From Akkermansia massiliensis (lineage in GTDB: Bacteria; Verrucomicrobiota; Verrucomicrobiia; Verrucomicrobiales; Akkermansiaceae), in assembly GCF_023516715.1 (NCBI RefSeq), contig NZ_JAMGSI010000001.1, forward strand, positions 1,550,001 through 1,614,000: a stretch of DNA of 64,000 nt. The letters are read 5' to 3'. A program made the translations under genes and the position numbers. Shown here one piece after another: positions 7,063 to 15,047 of this stretch; position 1 is the stretch's first letter, and every line of letters starts with the position of its first letter. The notes below the pieces were generated by a model. That model searched no databases. It was not told where the DNA came from and saw only the letters and a program-made list of their open reading frames with translations.

Positions 7063-9465
7063 TTATTGCGCTAATTGGTTGATTTCCACGACAGCGGTCT
7101 GGGCATAGTGGTGCCCCACAAACGCCCACGCCTGCCGGGGCTGTCCGGTCGTGTTGGGGGTCAGCGTCAGGACAACTTGGCCGCCTCCGGCTGGTATCTG
7201 CTCCGCGGATTGGCTGCACCACACGGCGGCGGGATCGTGCCCGCACATGGTGTCGTTGATGACGTATATAGCCTCCGCCAGCGTGGACGATACCGTCAGC
7301 GTTACCTCGCCGCCCGCCGCAGGCACCTCCAGAGCAGAGGCCGTCACATCCGGCACGGGCTTGACCGTCGCATCACGCATCACAACGCGCTCCATGATCG
7401 GCCAGACATCGGTGACGCCCAGCGCAGGGGCTGTGTCAATCCTCATGCCTCCCATCCGCAGCCCCACCTGATACGTGCTGCTCACCTCGTGCGCCTTGGC
7501 TTTAGCCGTGAAGCAGGCCGTGTTGCCGCTCCCGCAAAACAGGCTCGTCATCGGCATCACGTAGTGGCCGTCCACAAACATCTCCCAGCGATTCTCAACA
7601 TTGGCGTGGTCAGCCGATTGCCGGGGAGTTATCGCCACAGAAAGATAAGTAACGCTGGGCGCCAATGCCCACATATACTGCTGATCACCTACATCCCGCC
7701 CATAATCCGTGCCGCGCAACAGGCAGGACGTGCTGCTGCCCAGGTAGCCCTTGGGGTAGATCGTCACCTGCCAGGCGGGCGTCATGTCTCTGCTGGTTGC
7801 GCCGTTGACAGAGTTGATCAGCGGGTATCTGTAATTTGCATTATCCCAGGCATAATCTACCCAATGGATGGGATGCGCATAACAATCCGCCGCCGGATTG
7901 GGCGCCGAGGAATAGCCTTGCGCCGTACTCCCCAGCAGGATAGACACCTTGTCAGAGCCGATGATGCGCCACACAGAGGCGGCGGCATAATCTCTATTAC
8001 GGCTATTGCCCATGTAGTTGGCAAATTTCCACGCGCCTGTAGAGCGTCCAATCAAAGAGACCCCGGCGGCTGGTGTCATGGTAACCAAAAAATCGTGCAG
8101 ATCGTTGGTATACACCGCCTCCTTAATGGATGCGTTGGCCGTGCCCATATTATAAGCGTCGGCCATCTGCATCTGCCTCACAATGGTAGTTACCCAGGAG
8201 GGGATCAGGGTCTCCATGTAGTACCCCATCCGCCGCCAATCATCTGCGGCCCGCTGCTCTATCAGCGCCTCGTAAGAGATAGCCTCCTGGGCCGTGGCAG
8301 GCAGCGGCACGCGAACGCCGCCGTTGGCAGTAACGGTGCCCGTCGCAGTCAGACCGCCGGCCAGCGTCATGTTGCCCGCCGCGTCCACCTGCGGGATGGC
8401 GGCAAGGGCCTGCTGGGCTGCGGTGGCGGAGTCAGAGGCATTCTTGGCGGAGGTTGCCGCATTGGTTTCCGCCGTCTTGATTCTGCCTTCCGCCTGGTCT
8501 ATTTCCCCTTTGGCGGTTTCAGCCTGTTCGACAAAGGGCGTGATTGCCTCCATGGCTTCCGCCTGGACCGTCTGCACTGCCTGCACGGCTTCCGTCTTTG
8601 CCGTTTCCACGGCTGTGACAGCAGCGCCTTGTGCGCTGGCTACCTTGTCCGTGGCGGTTTTCTGCGCTCGCCCTACAGCAAGAACGGAATCAGCTTGCTT
8701 GGCTTGTATGGCGGAAACAGCCTCTTCCCTGGCCGCGCTGATCGTCTGTTCTCCGTTGCTGACCGTCTGCGTAAAATCTGAAACAATCCCTTCCACGGCT
8801 GCCTTGGCGTCATTGGCGCTCCTGGCGTCACGGGCTGCATCAGCAGCGGACGTGCTGGCAGAGGCCGCTGAATTGCCAGCCGCCACCTTGGAGGCTTGAG
8901 CGGCGCCGGCATAGCCTTCCGCTTCATTGGCCCGTTCCGTGGCTGTAGTGGCTGCTCCGGTTGCCGTCGTGGCTGCCTGACTCGCTGTTTCCGCGTCCGT
9001 GCGGGTACTGGAAGCATCCTGCTGTGCCTGCTGGGCGGCGAGGGAAGCCGCCGTGTTGGAAAGCCACTGCGCCTTGATGGTCTTGCCTGCCTCGATAGGA
9101 ATCGCAATGCCCATCACCGGAATATCGTATACCGTGGAAGCCTCAATGGGGGGGACCGACTCCACGGCACCGATGTAACCCGCAAATAGCCGTAAATCCT
9201 CTCCGGATTCATCCTGGGCATGGATGGCATACGGCCAGCGGCCAATAGGAAGGGCGGGAAAGGTAAGCTCCAGGTAATTCTCCTGTTCGCCATGCTCGAT
9301 TGTGATGGGCAGCTCTCCTTCCTCCGTTTTCACGGTGCCCGCAAAAGAAACGCCCGTTACCGGGAACGGAGATTGAGTCACGTCCTCACGCAAAAGCCAG
9401 CCTATGCGCTTGGCATAGCCGGCTGTCGTGGACAAATGGCGTGTAATCCCCAGAAAATTAAGCAT
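7063..9465 (-). CDS. Tail fibre with coiled-coil shaft and C-terminal BACON-like domain
   Basis: The product is about 800 residues. The N-terminal beta-rich part (about 1-130) likely docks on the tail. A long Ala/Thr/Glu heptad region follows (about 135-370; repeats such as ATTATGAATTATERANEAE), a trimeric coiled-coil shaft. A globular receptor-binding part rich in Trp and Tyr follows. The last 90 residues read ASALEVPAAGGEVTLTV and end VVEINQLAQ, the pattern of BACON domains, which are linked to carbohydrate or mucin binding. ATG at 9465 is chosen; a TTG 18 bases upstream is also in frame. A repeated late element ends 33 bases before this ATG. Confidence 0.85.
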   Translation of the reverse strand: MLNFLGITRHLSTTAGYAKRIGWLLREDVTQSPFPVTGVSFAGTVKTEEGELPITIEHGEQENYLELTFPALPIGRWPYAIHAQDESGEDLRLFAGYIGAVESVPPIEASTVYDIPVMGIAIPIEAGKTIKAQWLSNTAASLAAQQAQQDASSTRTDAETASQAATTATGAATTATERANEAEGYAGAAQASKVAAGNSAASASTSAADAARDARSANDAKAAVEGIVSDFTQTVSNGEQTISAAREEAVSAIQAKQADSVLAVGRAQKTATDKVASAQGAAVTAVETAKTEAVQAVQTVQAEAMEAITPFVEQAETAKGEIDQAEGRIKTAETNAATSAKNASDSATAAQQALAAIPQVDAAGNMTLAGGLTATGTVTANGGVRVPLPATAQEAISYEALIEQRAADDWRRMGYYMETLIPSWVTTIVRQMQMADAYNMGTANASIKEAVYTNDLHDFLVTMTPAAGVSLIGRSTGAWKFANYMGNSRNRDYAAASVWRIIGSDKVSILLGSTAQGYSSAPNPAADCYAHPIHWVDYAWDNANYRYPLINSVNGATSRDMTPAWQVTIYPKGYLGSSTSCLLRGTDYGRDVGDQQYMWALAPSVTYLSVAITPRQSADHANVENRWEMFVDGHYVMPMTSLFCGSGNTACFTAKAKAHEVSSTYQVGLRMGGMRIDTAPALGVTDVWPIMERVVMRDATVKPVPDVTASALEVPAAGGEVTLTVSSTLAEAIYVINDTMCGHDPAAVWCSQSAEQIPAGGGQVVLTLTPNTTGQPRQAWAFVGHHYAQTAVVEINQLAQ

Positions 9466-9497
9466 GCCTCCTTCATGAGGCAAACCCGGAAAAATCT

Positions 9498-9528
9498 CAA
9501 GTTGCCGAGTGTCACTACTTTTTGCCGG
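9498..9528 (-). promoter_or_regulatory. Late repeated element, copy 1
   Basis: On the minus strand this reads CCGGCAAAAAGTAG then TGACACTCGGCAACTTG. It is 31 bases and identical to copies 3 and 4. Its downstream edge is 33 bases from the fibre ATG. CGGCAA occurs twice, 20 bases apart. It overlaps the end of the TerS gene, whose last codons and TAG are part of the element. Confidence 0.8.
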
Positions 9529-10012
9529 ACTTTACGGGAGGATCAAATGGCAGGGACGCCAAAAGAATCATAAAGTTCTCTCCTGCATCTACTTTCATCT
9601 TCTCTGGTGCATAGGCTCCATCCATCTTGTTGAGCTCGGCAATGGCTGCAATTTTCGATGGCATCTTGAATTTCATGCCATTTTCATCAATGGAAGACTC
9701 TTGGCAAAGCTCTGACGTGTTGTCAATATCACCGATGGGAGTTGTCACAACGCGGGAAAGCCATTCCATGCGTTCCTGCTTGGTCAGCACGGCGGATTTA
9801 TTCAACTGGGCGTTCAATTCGTCAATCATTCGCACAATTTCAGCATCTTTGGACAAACGGGAAGCCGCCTTACTTGCCGCCTCATTGCTCATGTCCTTGC
9901 GTTTGTAAGCCTTACGGTATGCGTCCGCCTTGGACAATTTTCCATCAACCAGGAGCCTTGCAAACTCCTTCTTCTTCTCCGTCGTCCTGGATTTGTTACC
10001 CTCTCTCTTCAT
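9515..10012 (-). CDS. Terminase small subunit
   Basis: This 165-residue protein has an N-terminal helix-turn-helix region (FARLLVDGKLSKADAYRKAY, then SNEAASKAASRLSKDAEI), the standard opening of terminase_2-type small subunits that recognise phage DNA. The middle carries VLTKQERMEWLSRVVTTPIGD, and helices continue to a Pro/Lys tail. It would pair with the large subunit at 36266-37879, which is far away in the prophage map and also not adjacent in the circular genome. Late element copy 2 lies 35 bases before its ATG. Confidence 0.85.
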   Translation of the reverse strand: MKREGNKSRTTEKKKEFARLLVDGKLSKADAYRKAYKRKDMSNEAASKAASRLSKDAEIVRMIDELNAQLNKSAVLTKQERMEWLSRVVTTPIGDIDNTSELCQESSIDENGMKFKMPSKIAAIAELNKMDGAYAPEKMKVDAGENFMILLASLPFDPPVKSGKK

Positions 10013-10046
10013 ACCAATATTTTACCCTCCTGTTTTTCGGCGTGTC

Positions 10047-10076
10047 GAGTTGCCGAGTGTCAACGTTTCTTGCCGA
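10047..10076 (-). promoter_or_regulatory. Late repeated element, copy 2 (variant)
   Basis: The minus strand has TCGGCAAGAAACGTTGACA then CTCGGCAACTC. Both CGGCAA boxes and their 20-base spacing are kept, while the interior differs from the identical copies. Here the interior gives a perfect TTGACA. The edge is 35 bases before the TerS ATG. Confidence 0.75.
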
Positions 10077-10081
10077 TAGCA

Positions 10082-10369
10082 TCAACCTGCTGACTTTGAA
10101 TCCTCAACTCCATCCAAAAAATCACGCCCCTGCTTGCTCAAATAATGCACACAGGGACGTGACCCGGTTTTGACCACGTCGCCAGTCCTTGCCAGGTAAT
10201 CCAGCCTGTGGGACACGTTACTGGGGTCCAGATGGCACCTGTCAGCAATCTCCCGTGACGTTCTTCCCGGATGATCTCGGACCTCCATCAGGATAAGCAG
10301 TTGCGACGGCCGCACCCTCTGGCGGACAATGTTCCGCAACAGGTCTTTTCTGACTGACGACTCGTTCAT
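10082..10369 (-). CDS. Winged-helix (MarR/ArsR-like) regulator
   Basis: This 95-residue protein carries a winged helix: SQLLILMEVRDHPGRTSREI (helices 1-2), CHLDPSNVSHRLDYLARTG (recognition helix) and VVKTGSRPCVHYLSKQG (wing). It is the last gene of the early operon and overlaps the loader gene by ATGA. It sits directly before TerS, the first late gene. That place makes it a candidate activator of the repeated late element, as late regulators usually close the early operon. This role is inference; no contact with the element can be seen from sequence. Confidence 0.75.
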   Translation of the reverse strand: MNESSVRKDLLRNIVRQRVRPSQLLILMEVRDHPGRTSREIADRCHLDPSNVSHRLDYLARTGDVVKTGSRPCVHYLSKQGRDFLDGVEDSKSAG

Positions 10370-10989
10370 TCTCCCTCCCTTCTCATGTAGCGTTCAAAGC
10401 AGTAGTCCGGCGCGTCCTCGACCCTGCATACCACGTTTTCGCCCCGGTACAGGCGGGAGGCGATACGGGCATCCAAATGTTCCCCGATATGTTTCGGCAG
10501 CAGGTTGGAGGTGAGCATCGTCCATTTCCCGAGCCGTCCGTCAACAACACGGTTCAGCGCGGACAGAATGGAAGGCGTGGTGTTCTCAGCTCCGATGTCG
10601 TCCAGAATCAGCACGTACACCTCTTTGACCAGATACTCCACGAATGCCCAGTCCCCGGAACGAAGCATGGAAACCACCTTTTGCCACTTCCAAAGCTGGA
10701 TTGGAATCGTGGGGCGCTCTTTGACCAATGCAGTCCTCACGGACTCCGCCAGATGCGTCTTGCCCACCCCGGAAGCCCCCAACAGGGAAAGCCAGCGGCG
10801 CGGACGAACCTTGTTCACCACGTCGTTGATGAACCACTGTGCCTCGCGGTGCATGGCTTGAACCTCTGGGTGCACTCGCTCGTCAAAGCCGCCCATATCG
10901 TACCGTACAGGCTTGTAATTGCGGACAATCCCGTTTTGAGATGGCGCAAGGGCAACTTGCCCAGCCAAGTGTTGAATATCATCCATCAT
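10366..10989 (-). CDS. DnaC/IstB-like helicase loader ATPase
   Basis: This 207-residue AAA+ protein would load the host DnaB helicase at the phage origin. The Walker A motif GASGVGKTHLAESV lies at about 65-78 and the Walker B motif YVLILDDIGAENT at about 120-132. The following ALNRVVDGRLGKWTMLTSNL has the sensor I pattern, and the Arg-rich DARIASRLYRGE is typical of DnaC/IstB. The region before Walker A is shorter than in E. coli DnaC. It overlaps the initiator gene upstream by ATGA, so initiator and loader are coupled as in lambda O and P. Confidence 0.9.
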   Translation of the reverse strand: MMDDIQHLAGQVALAPSQNGIVRNYKPVRYDMGGFDERVHPEVQAMHREAQWFINDVVNKVRPRRWLSLLGASGVGKTHLAESVRTALVKERPTIPIQLWKWQKVVSMLRSGDWAFVEYLVKEVYVLILDDIGAENTTPSILSALNRVVDGRLGKWTMLTSNLLPKHIGEHLDARIASRLYRGENVVCRVEDAPDYCFERYMRREGE

Positions 10990-11729
10990 TCGTATCTCCT
11001 TCCTGCGTTGGCGTCCTTCCGTCCAGATGGACCTTGTTGCCGCCCATGCTGCACATTATTGGTTGCCCAGGAGCGGGCATACTTGCGGGCCGCCGGCTTC
11101 CAATCGGCAAGAGGAATCCCCTTGCTGTCCCGCCAGCCACGGGCGCTGAAATCATCAAAAAACGACTCTGCGCACCGTTTCAGTTCGTCTCCCTTGGGAG
11201 TCATAAGCTGGGCCGCCATGAAAAGCCGCACTTCCTCCGCACTCCGTGGGAACTGTTCTACACCCCTGTTTACAGAGCACGGCTCCGACTCCGTATACGT
11301 CTTCGTCTCCGTCTCCGTATAAGCGGTGGATTTCCGTGACTCACCGTTATTCACCGTGGATTCCCGTGAACTACCGTGACTCACTGTATTACACGGTGAA
11401 TCACCGTCAGGAAGCGGGAACTTGGGCTTACTCTGTCTGCGCTGCCCGAAATTGATGATCTGCACATAATCCTTGCCCCCGACACAGTATGCCCTTACAA
11501 GCCCGGCTTCCTCCGTTTCATGGAGGCAGTCTTGAATGTCCTGGTTACTGACTTTGTCAAGGTGCAGGGGAAATAAGCGAGTCCTCAATACCGTTGGTCG
11601 AGCGTCAAACAGGCCGTAGTCATCCGCCACCAGCAAAAGCCGATGGAAGAAACACTCGGTTCGCCACGACAAAGCCGCTACCTTTTCCGAATCGAGAAAC
11701 CCTTCTCGTATCATGCGTGATGTTGCCAT
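10986..11729 (-). CDS. Replication initiator-like protein (lambda O type)
   Basis: This 247-residue protein begins with a winged-helix-like domain (SRMIREGFLDSEKVAALSWR, then FHRLLLVADDYGLFDARP and SNQDIQDCLHETEEAGLV), as in phage replisome organisers. A low-complexity Ser/Thr/Glu linker (about 120-165, with TETETKTYTESE) corresponds to short DNA repeats that resemble iterons (11326-11407). The C-terminal domain (SFFDDFSARGWRDS, then WKPAARKYARSW) is the conserved DnaD/replisome-organiser tail. Initiator followed at once by a DnaC-like loader matches lambda O-P logic. Confidence 0.8.
   Translation of the reverse strand: MATSRMIREGFLDSEKVAALSWRTECFFHRLLLVADDYGLFDARPTVLRTRLFPLHLDKVSNQDIQDCLHETEEAGLVRAYCVGGKDYVQIINFGQRRQSKPKFPLPDGDSPCNTVSHGSSRESTVNNGESRKSTAYTETETKTYTESEPCSVNRGVEQFPRSAEEVRLFMAAQLMTPKGDELKRCAESFFDDFSARGWRDSKGIPLADWKPAARKYARSWATNNVQHGRQQGPSGRKDANAGRRYE
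11326..11407. repeat. Candidate replication origin: iteron cluster inside the initiator gene
   Basis: TCACCGT occurs at 11341, 11351 and 11401, with variants CTACCGT (11371) and TCACTGT (11381) and an inverted ACGGTGA (11393-11399). CCGTGA steps lie in between. Repeats of this kind within the linker of the initiator gene are the hallmark of a lambdoid origin. Confidence 0.5.
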
Positions 11730-11730
11730 A

Positions 11731-12543
11731 TCAAAAAAGCGTCAGTTGGGGGTTGTAGTTGAGCCACAGGCATTCAATCTTCTTGCCGCCCTGTGTGTCG
11801 TGGGAGACCTTGCATTCTTTCCGCCAGCCGTCCAGATAGGCGGAATAAAGCTCGGAATCGTAGCCGGATAGGACAACCTTGCCTTTCAAGGTCTGGAGGA
11901 AAACAAGAAGCCGTTCATGGTCCTCTTGGTCGTACTCATGCGCGTACCTCACGCGGTTGCCGAGGGTAGATTGCACATAGGGAGGATCCACGTAATGCAG
12001 TGTATCCGGCGTATCGTACCGGGACATGACCTGCAGAGCATCCATGTTGTTGATCTCGATATTCCGGTTCCGGAGTTCGGCCGCACATTCTCGCACTACG
12101 GCCGGATATTCCCGCCATGTCTGCGGGTAGGGTGTTGTTCTCAATAGACCATTACGTTTGAACCCCGGCTTGTGAATACCTCCGCCGTAGGACATCATGG
12201 AGTTGACGGCAAAGCGGAGAGCATCTTCGACTGGATCTTCCGCGATTTCAAATGACCTGGCATAGGCTTCTTGTGCGTATGGCGTCAATTCCAACAGACT
12301 GGCCAGCCGCGCGGATTTTTCCGTATCGCGCAAAACCTCGAAGAAGTTCACCACCCGGTCATAAAGGTCGTTATAGACCTCCATCCATGCAGGCTGCTTG
12401 TTAAGCAACACAGCCCCGGAACCTCCGAACGGTTCAACATAGATTTTGTGAGGCGGGAAAAAGCTGATAATCCAGGGGGCGATTCTGTTCTTGCCTCCAA
12501 GGTATCGGGCCAGAGCCCTTTTCCGTGGTGCTCTAGTGTTCAT
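11731..12543 (-). CDS. D12-class DNA adenine methylase (Dam-like)
   Basis: This 270-residue N6-adenine methyltransferase has motif I YLGGKNRIAPWI, then VEPFGGSGAVLLNK for AdoMet binding (about 10-45). The catalytic motif IV is VDPPYVQSTLGN (about 170-182). The C-terminal part NYNPQLTLF is typical of the family. No restriction enzyme gene is nearby, so it likely modifies phage DNA to evade host restriction or marks the origin. It overlaps the next methylase gene by ATGA. Confidence 0.9.
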   Translation of the reverse strand: MNTRAPRKRALARYLGGKNRIAPWIISFFPPHKIYVEPFGGSGAVLLNKQPAWMEVYNDLYDRVVNFFEVLRDTEKSARLASLLELTPYAQEAYARSFEIAEDPVEDALRFAVNSMMSYGGGIHKPGFKRNGLLRTTPYPQTWREYPAVVRECAAELRNRNIEINNMDALQVMSRYDTPDTLHYVDPPYVQSTLGNRVRYAHEYDQEDHERLLVFLQTLKGKVVLSGYDSELYSAYLDGWRKECKVSHDTQGGKKIECLWLNYNPQLTLF

Positions 12544-13031
12544 AATACAGCCACCTTTCCATGCCCCTGATTCTGCAATGTGTACAACAGGGGCGCTTCT
12601 TGGTTATCCCACGCCACAAGGCAACTCGGAGCGTTGGGCTGGTTGCCGGGCGTTTCTCCGTCCGGGCGGCAAAAGCGGATGCGGCCTTTCCAGAGGAACA
12701 GATACCGGGCACGGTGCAACACACACCGCTGAAACCAGCGCGTGTCCGACCTCATGAAAATGAGCGCCAGCCCTCCGCCCTGGTGCATACTCATGCGCTC
12801 CATGAACGCTTCTGCTTCATTCCCATAAGGAGGGTTAAGCCATACGCGCCCCTCCCATGGCATCAGAAGGCCGTTATCCTCCACGGTGTAGTTAACACGG
12901 GCACAATCCCACGGGCGCACAGTAGCGGCGCAGGGGTCCACATCAAAATGCCCCAGCAGATCCAATACGTAGCGCGGAGTGAGCCAGACGTTCGTGGTTT
13001 TCTCGGTTTTTGGAGTGTTAAACGTGTTCAT
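12540..13031 (-). CDS. Phage N6-adenine methyltransferase (Dam family PF05869 type)
   Basis: This 163-residue protein is of the short phage DNA adenine methylase family. The sequence WLTPRYVLDLLGHFDVDPCA opens the domain, and the catalytic VWLNPPYGNEAEAF (about 60-75) is motif IV. The region GGGLALIFMRSDTRWFQ follows the family pattern. The product is small and lacks a separate target domain. It is coupled to a second, unrelated adenine methylase downstream; two such enzymes side by side without a nuclease suggest anti-restriction. Confidence 0.9.
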   Translation of the reverse strand: MNTFNTPKTEKTTNVWLTPRYVLDLLGHFDVDPCAATVRPWDCARVNYTVEDNGLLMPWEGRVWLNPPYGNEAEAFMERMSMHQGGGLALIFMRSDTRWFQRCVLHRARYLFLWKGRIRFCRPDGETPGNQPNAPSCLVAWDNQEAPLLYTLQNQGHGKVAVL

Positions 13032-13357
13032 TCTCCCTCCTTTCTCGGCTCCCAGTTATTGGGAATTTCGTCGTCAATACCTGTGCAACAAAAACAAGGG
13101 GAACCAGATTTCATGTCGCGATGAAGGTGCATGCAATTTTTGCAATTTCGCTCCTTTAAAGACATCCACGCCCTGCACGCGGCCCGCTTCCGCCATGTGT
13201 CGCGGATAAGTGCATTTAATCCGCACATGTTGCGTTGCATATGCCAAAAGGAAAGCCCCATATCGGGCACATCCGCGAAATACTTTTTGCTTCTGTGGGC
13301 TTTAAGCCAGCCGCGGGAGCGCCCATACTCAAACCAGGCTTTCTGCTCAGGCGTCAT
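13028..13357 (-). CDS. Small Cys-rich (putative zinc-binding) protein
   Basis: The 109-residue product starts at MTPEQKAWFEYG (13357), because a strong AAGGAGG lies 6 bases upstream; a longer frame overlaps the RusA gene. The C-terminal part has CKNCMHLHRDM, then PCFCC, enough Cys and His for a zinc site. The N-terminal part is basic and aromatic. I do not recognise the family. It lies in the recombination/replication operon, overlapping its neighbours on both sides. Confidence 0.65.
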   Translation of the reverse strand: MTPEQKAWFEYGRSRGWLKAHRSKKYFADVPDMGLSFWHMQRNMCGLNALIRDTWRKRAACRAWMSLKERNCKNCMHLHRDMKSGSPCFCCTGIDDEIPNNWEPRKEGE

Positions 13358-13865
13358 TTTCTTCCTCCTTGGTAGGGGTCCAATCACGACAGCAGTTTTT
13401 TAGATCGCTTATGATTCCGTGGGTGTAGCAAAAATAATCACCTTCGTTCATTTCACAGTTTGCACACGATTTTTTGAATGGGAACCTCCTTTCAAACACA
13501 ATTTTTACCTGCCCTGCCTTCGCCAAGTCATGCACACGGTCAATCCCCGCACAATCCAGCGTCCTGTCGTCAATCCCCATGGCCTTGCAGGCTCCGTCCA
13601 GGTACGCTTTGCAGCGGGCAAGGCAGTTGTCCGCGTCCGGCTTGTTGCCCTTGAAGTACCAGATCACCCGGTAATGCGTCGGCTGCATCTTGTGGCCCTT
13701 CAGGGCTTCCTGCGTCACGGCACCGGCCATTGTTCGGGCGCGGCGCTTGGCAGACGTCTTCTTGTAGCCGGCCACAATGGCCCCCCTCTGCGTGAGAGGG
13801 GCCTTGGCGTTGGGCGACAGGCAGCGCGGCGTATGGGGCAAGGTAATGGTCAGCGTGGTCATCAT
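13347..13865 (-). CDS. RusA-like Holliday junction resolvase with Cys-rich tail
   Basis: The 172-residue protein carries the RusA pattern PDADNCLARCKAYLDGACKA (about 90-110), with Asp residues for metal binding, then GIDDRTL and VHDLAKAGQVKIVFE. Resolvases of this type cut recombination junctions and debranch phage DNA before packaging. RusA proteins are usually about 120 residues. Here about 45 extra residues at the C terminus carry CANCEMNEGDYFCYTHG and NCC, a probable zinc-binding add-on. It overlaps the exonuclease gene by ATGA. Confidence 0.8.
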   Translation of the reverse strand: MMTTLTITLPHTPRCLSPNAKAPLTQRGAIVAGYKKTSAKRRARTMAGAVTQEALKGHKMQPTHYRVIWYFKGNKPDADNCLARCKAYLDGACKAMGIDDRTLDCAGIDRVHDLAKAGQVKIVFERRFPFKKSCANCEMNEGDYFCYTHGIISDLKNCCRDWTPTKEEENDA

Positions 13866-15028
13866 GCCGCACCTCCCCCTATCTCCTTCACGGAGCCATC
13901 AGAGACTTTCACTTCTGCGCACCCTGCAAGCGTCTTCCGCAGCCAATCCTTGGACTCGGCTACCTTGGCGCCAGCATCCGCGGCCTTCCGCACGGAATGC
14001 ACCAGCTTATCCAGGTCGGTAATCCCCACCTTGCAGCAGGACGTGAACGCCGGTGCCGTGATGCCATCGGGGAACAAACCGTTGAGGATTTGAAAGGCCG
14101 CCGCGGCATCCGTGATCGTAAACGCCTTCTTGCCGGGGGCCAGAACCAGCCCGGGAATATCCACTTCGGCTTTCAGATCCGCCTTCACTTTACCTTCCAC
14201 GGAAGCCGCCCACTTCTTCGCCAGCTTGGCGAGGTCATAAGCTTCCCGACGCTTTTCGGGGGTCCACTGCTCCCAGGCAGCCGTTAAATCCCCGGACGTG
14301 ACGTTCACCAGGGCCAGAGACACTGCCGGGCAGGAAGACTGGGCCCGGCAATACCGGCAAGCCTTCTCGCTGGGTTTCAGCGGAGCGTGTTCGTCCTGCG
14401 CCAGCTTGATGCAGGTTTGGAAAAACGCCCGTGCCTGCTCCACGCTCTCGCGAGTGTACCGGCACACGGCAGGTTCCTTCCGGCTCGCATAAGGCTGCAA
14501 AATGCAAACAAACACCTCATCTATCATTTCAAATTCAGGCAACCTGTAGCCACACTTGGAATCTGCCACCAGCACGGCCAGGGCGCTCAACTGCAAATTG
14601 CACTCGGCAGCCGCCACCGGCAGGTGGCCAAACTTGTAATCAATCACCAGCGCTCTGCGGCCCCAGTAAACTACCAGATCAGGCTTCCCGGAAAACATTC
14701 CATCCTTTTCAAAATACCGCACTTCGCGCATGAACTGTTCTCTCAACAAATCCTTGCTGAAATCCGACATTTCCAGGTACTTCTCACACAGGGAAATTTC
14801 CGTCTCGCGGCACCAAGCCACGGCTTCGGCGTCCTCCGGGTCCTCCGGCATTGTCCCTTGCTCCATGTGGACATGCAGCATGGTTCCCAGGGCGGCATCA
14901 TCGCTCTCTTCGTCCACCGGGCACTTCCTTTCTGCATTCCAGCTTCCGGGGCAGAGGAAAAGCCTCTGCATCCCGCTGGCGCTGGGCAGCCCCTGCCGTT
15001 CGTCCTCGATGATCTCTGTATCAAACAT
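13862..15028 (-). CDS. Cas4-like PD-(D/E)XK exonuclease (DUF2800 type)
   Basis: The 388-residue nuclease shows the core GMFSGKPDLVVYWG, then ALVIDYKFGHLPV (about 110-140): the Asp and the D-x-K of the PD-(D/E)XK active site. SASGMQRLFLCPGSW near the start and the cluster CRYCRAQSSCP (about 225-236) supply the four Cys of an Fe-S or zinc site, as in Cas4/AddB. The C-terminal 150 residues are helical. It stands beside an annealing-protein gene, the classic phage exonuclease plus annealase pair. Confidence 0.82.
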   Translation of the reverse strand: MFDTEIIEDERQGLPSASGMQRLFLCPGSWNAERKCPVDEESDDAALGTMLHVHMEQGTMPEDPEDAEAVAWCRETEISLCEKYLEMSDFSKDLLREQFMREVRYFEKDGMFSGKPDLVVYWGRRALVIDYKFGHLPVAAAECNLQLSALAVLVADSKCGYRLPEFEMIDEVFVCILQPYASRKEPAVCRYTRESVEQARAFFQTCIKLAQDEHAPLKPSEKACRYCRAQSSCPAVSLALVNVTSGDLTAAWEQWTPEKRREAYDLAKLAKKWAASVEGKVKADLKAEVDIPGLVLAPGKKAFTITDAAAAFQILNGLFPDGITAPAFTSCCKVGITDLDKLVHSVRKAADAGAKVAESKDWLRKTLAGCAEVKVSDGSVKEIGGGAA

Positions 15029-15047
15029 AAGGTCAGTAAGTCAGGGG

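Noticed and set aside
9498-9528. Sigma-54 promoter reading of the late element
   Set aside because: GGCA-like boxes are present, but the GG/GC spacing of a -24/-12 promoter is not met in the five copies.
11281-11407. CRISPR-like array
   Set aside because: The repeats are only 6-7 bp, lie in both orientations and are inside a coding sequence; no spacers or cas genes. No CRISPR array was seen anywhere in the window.
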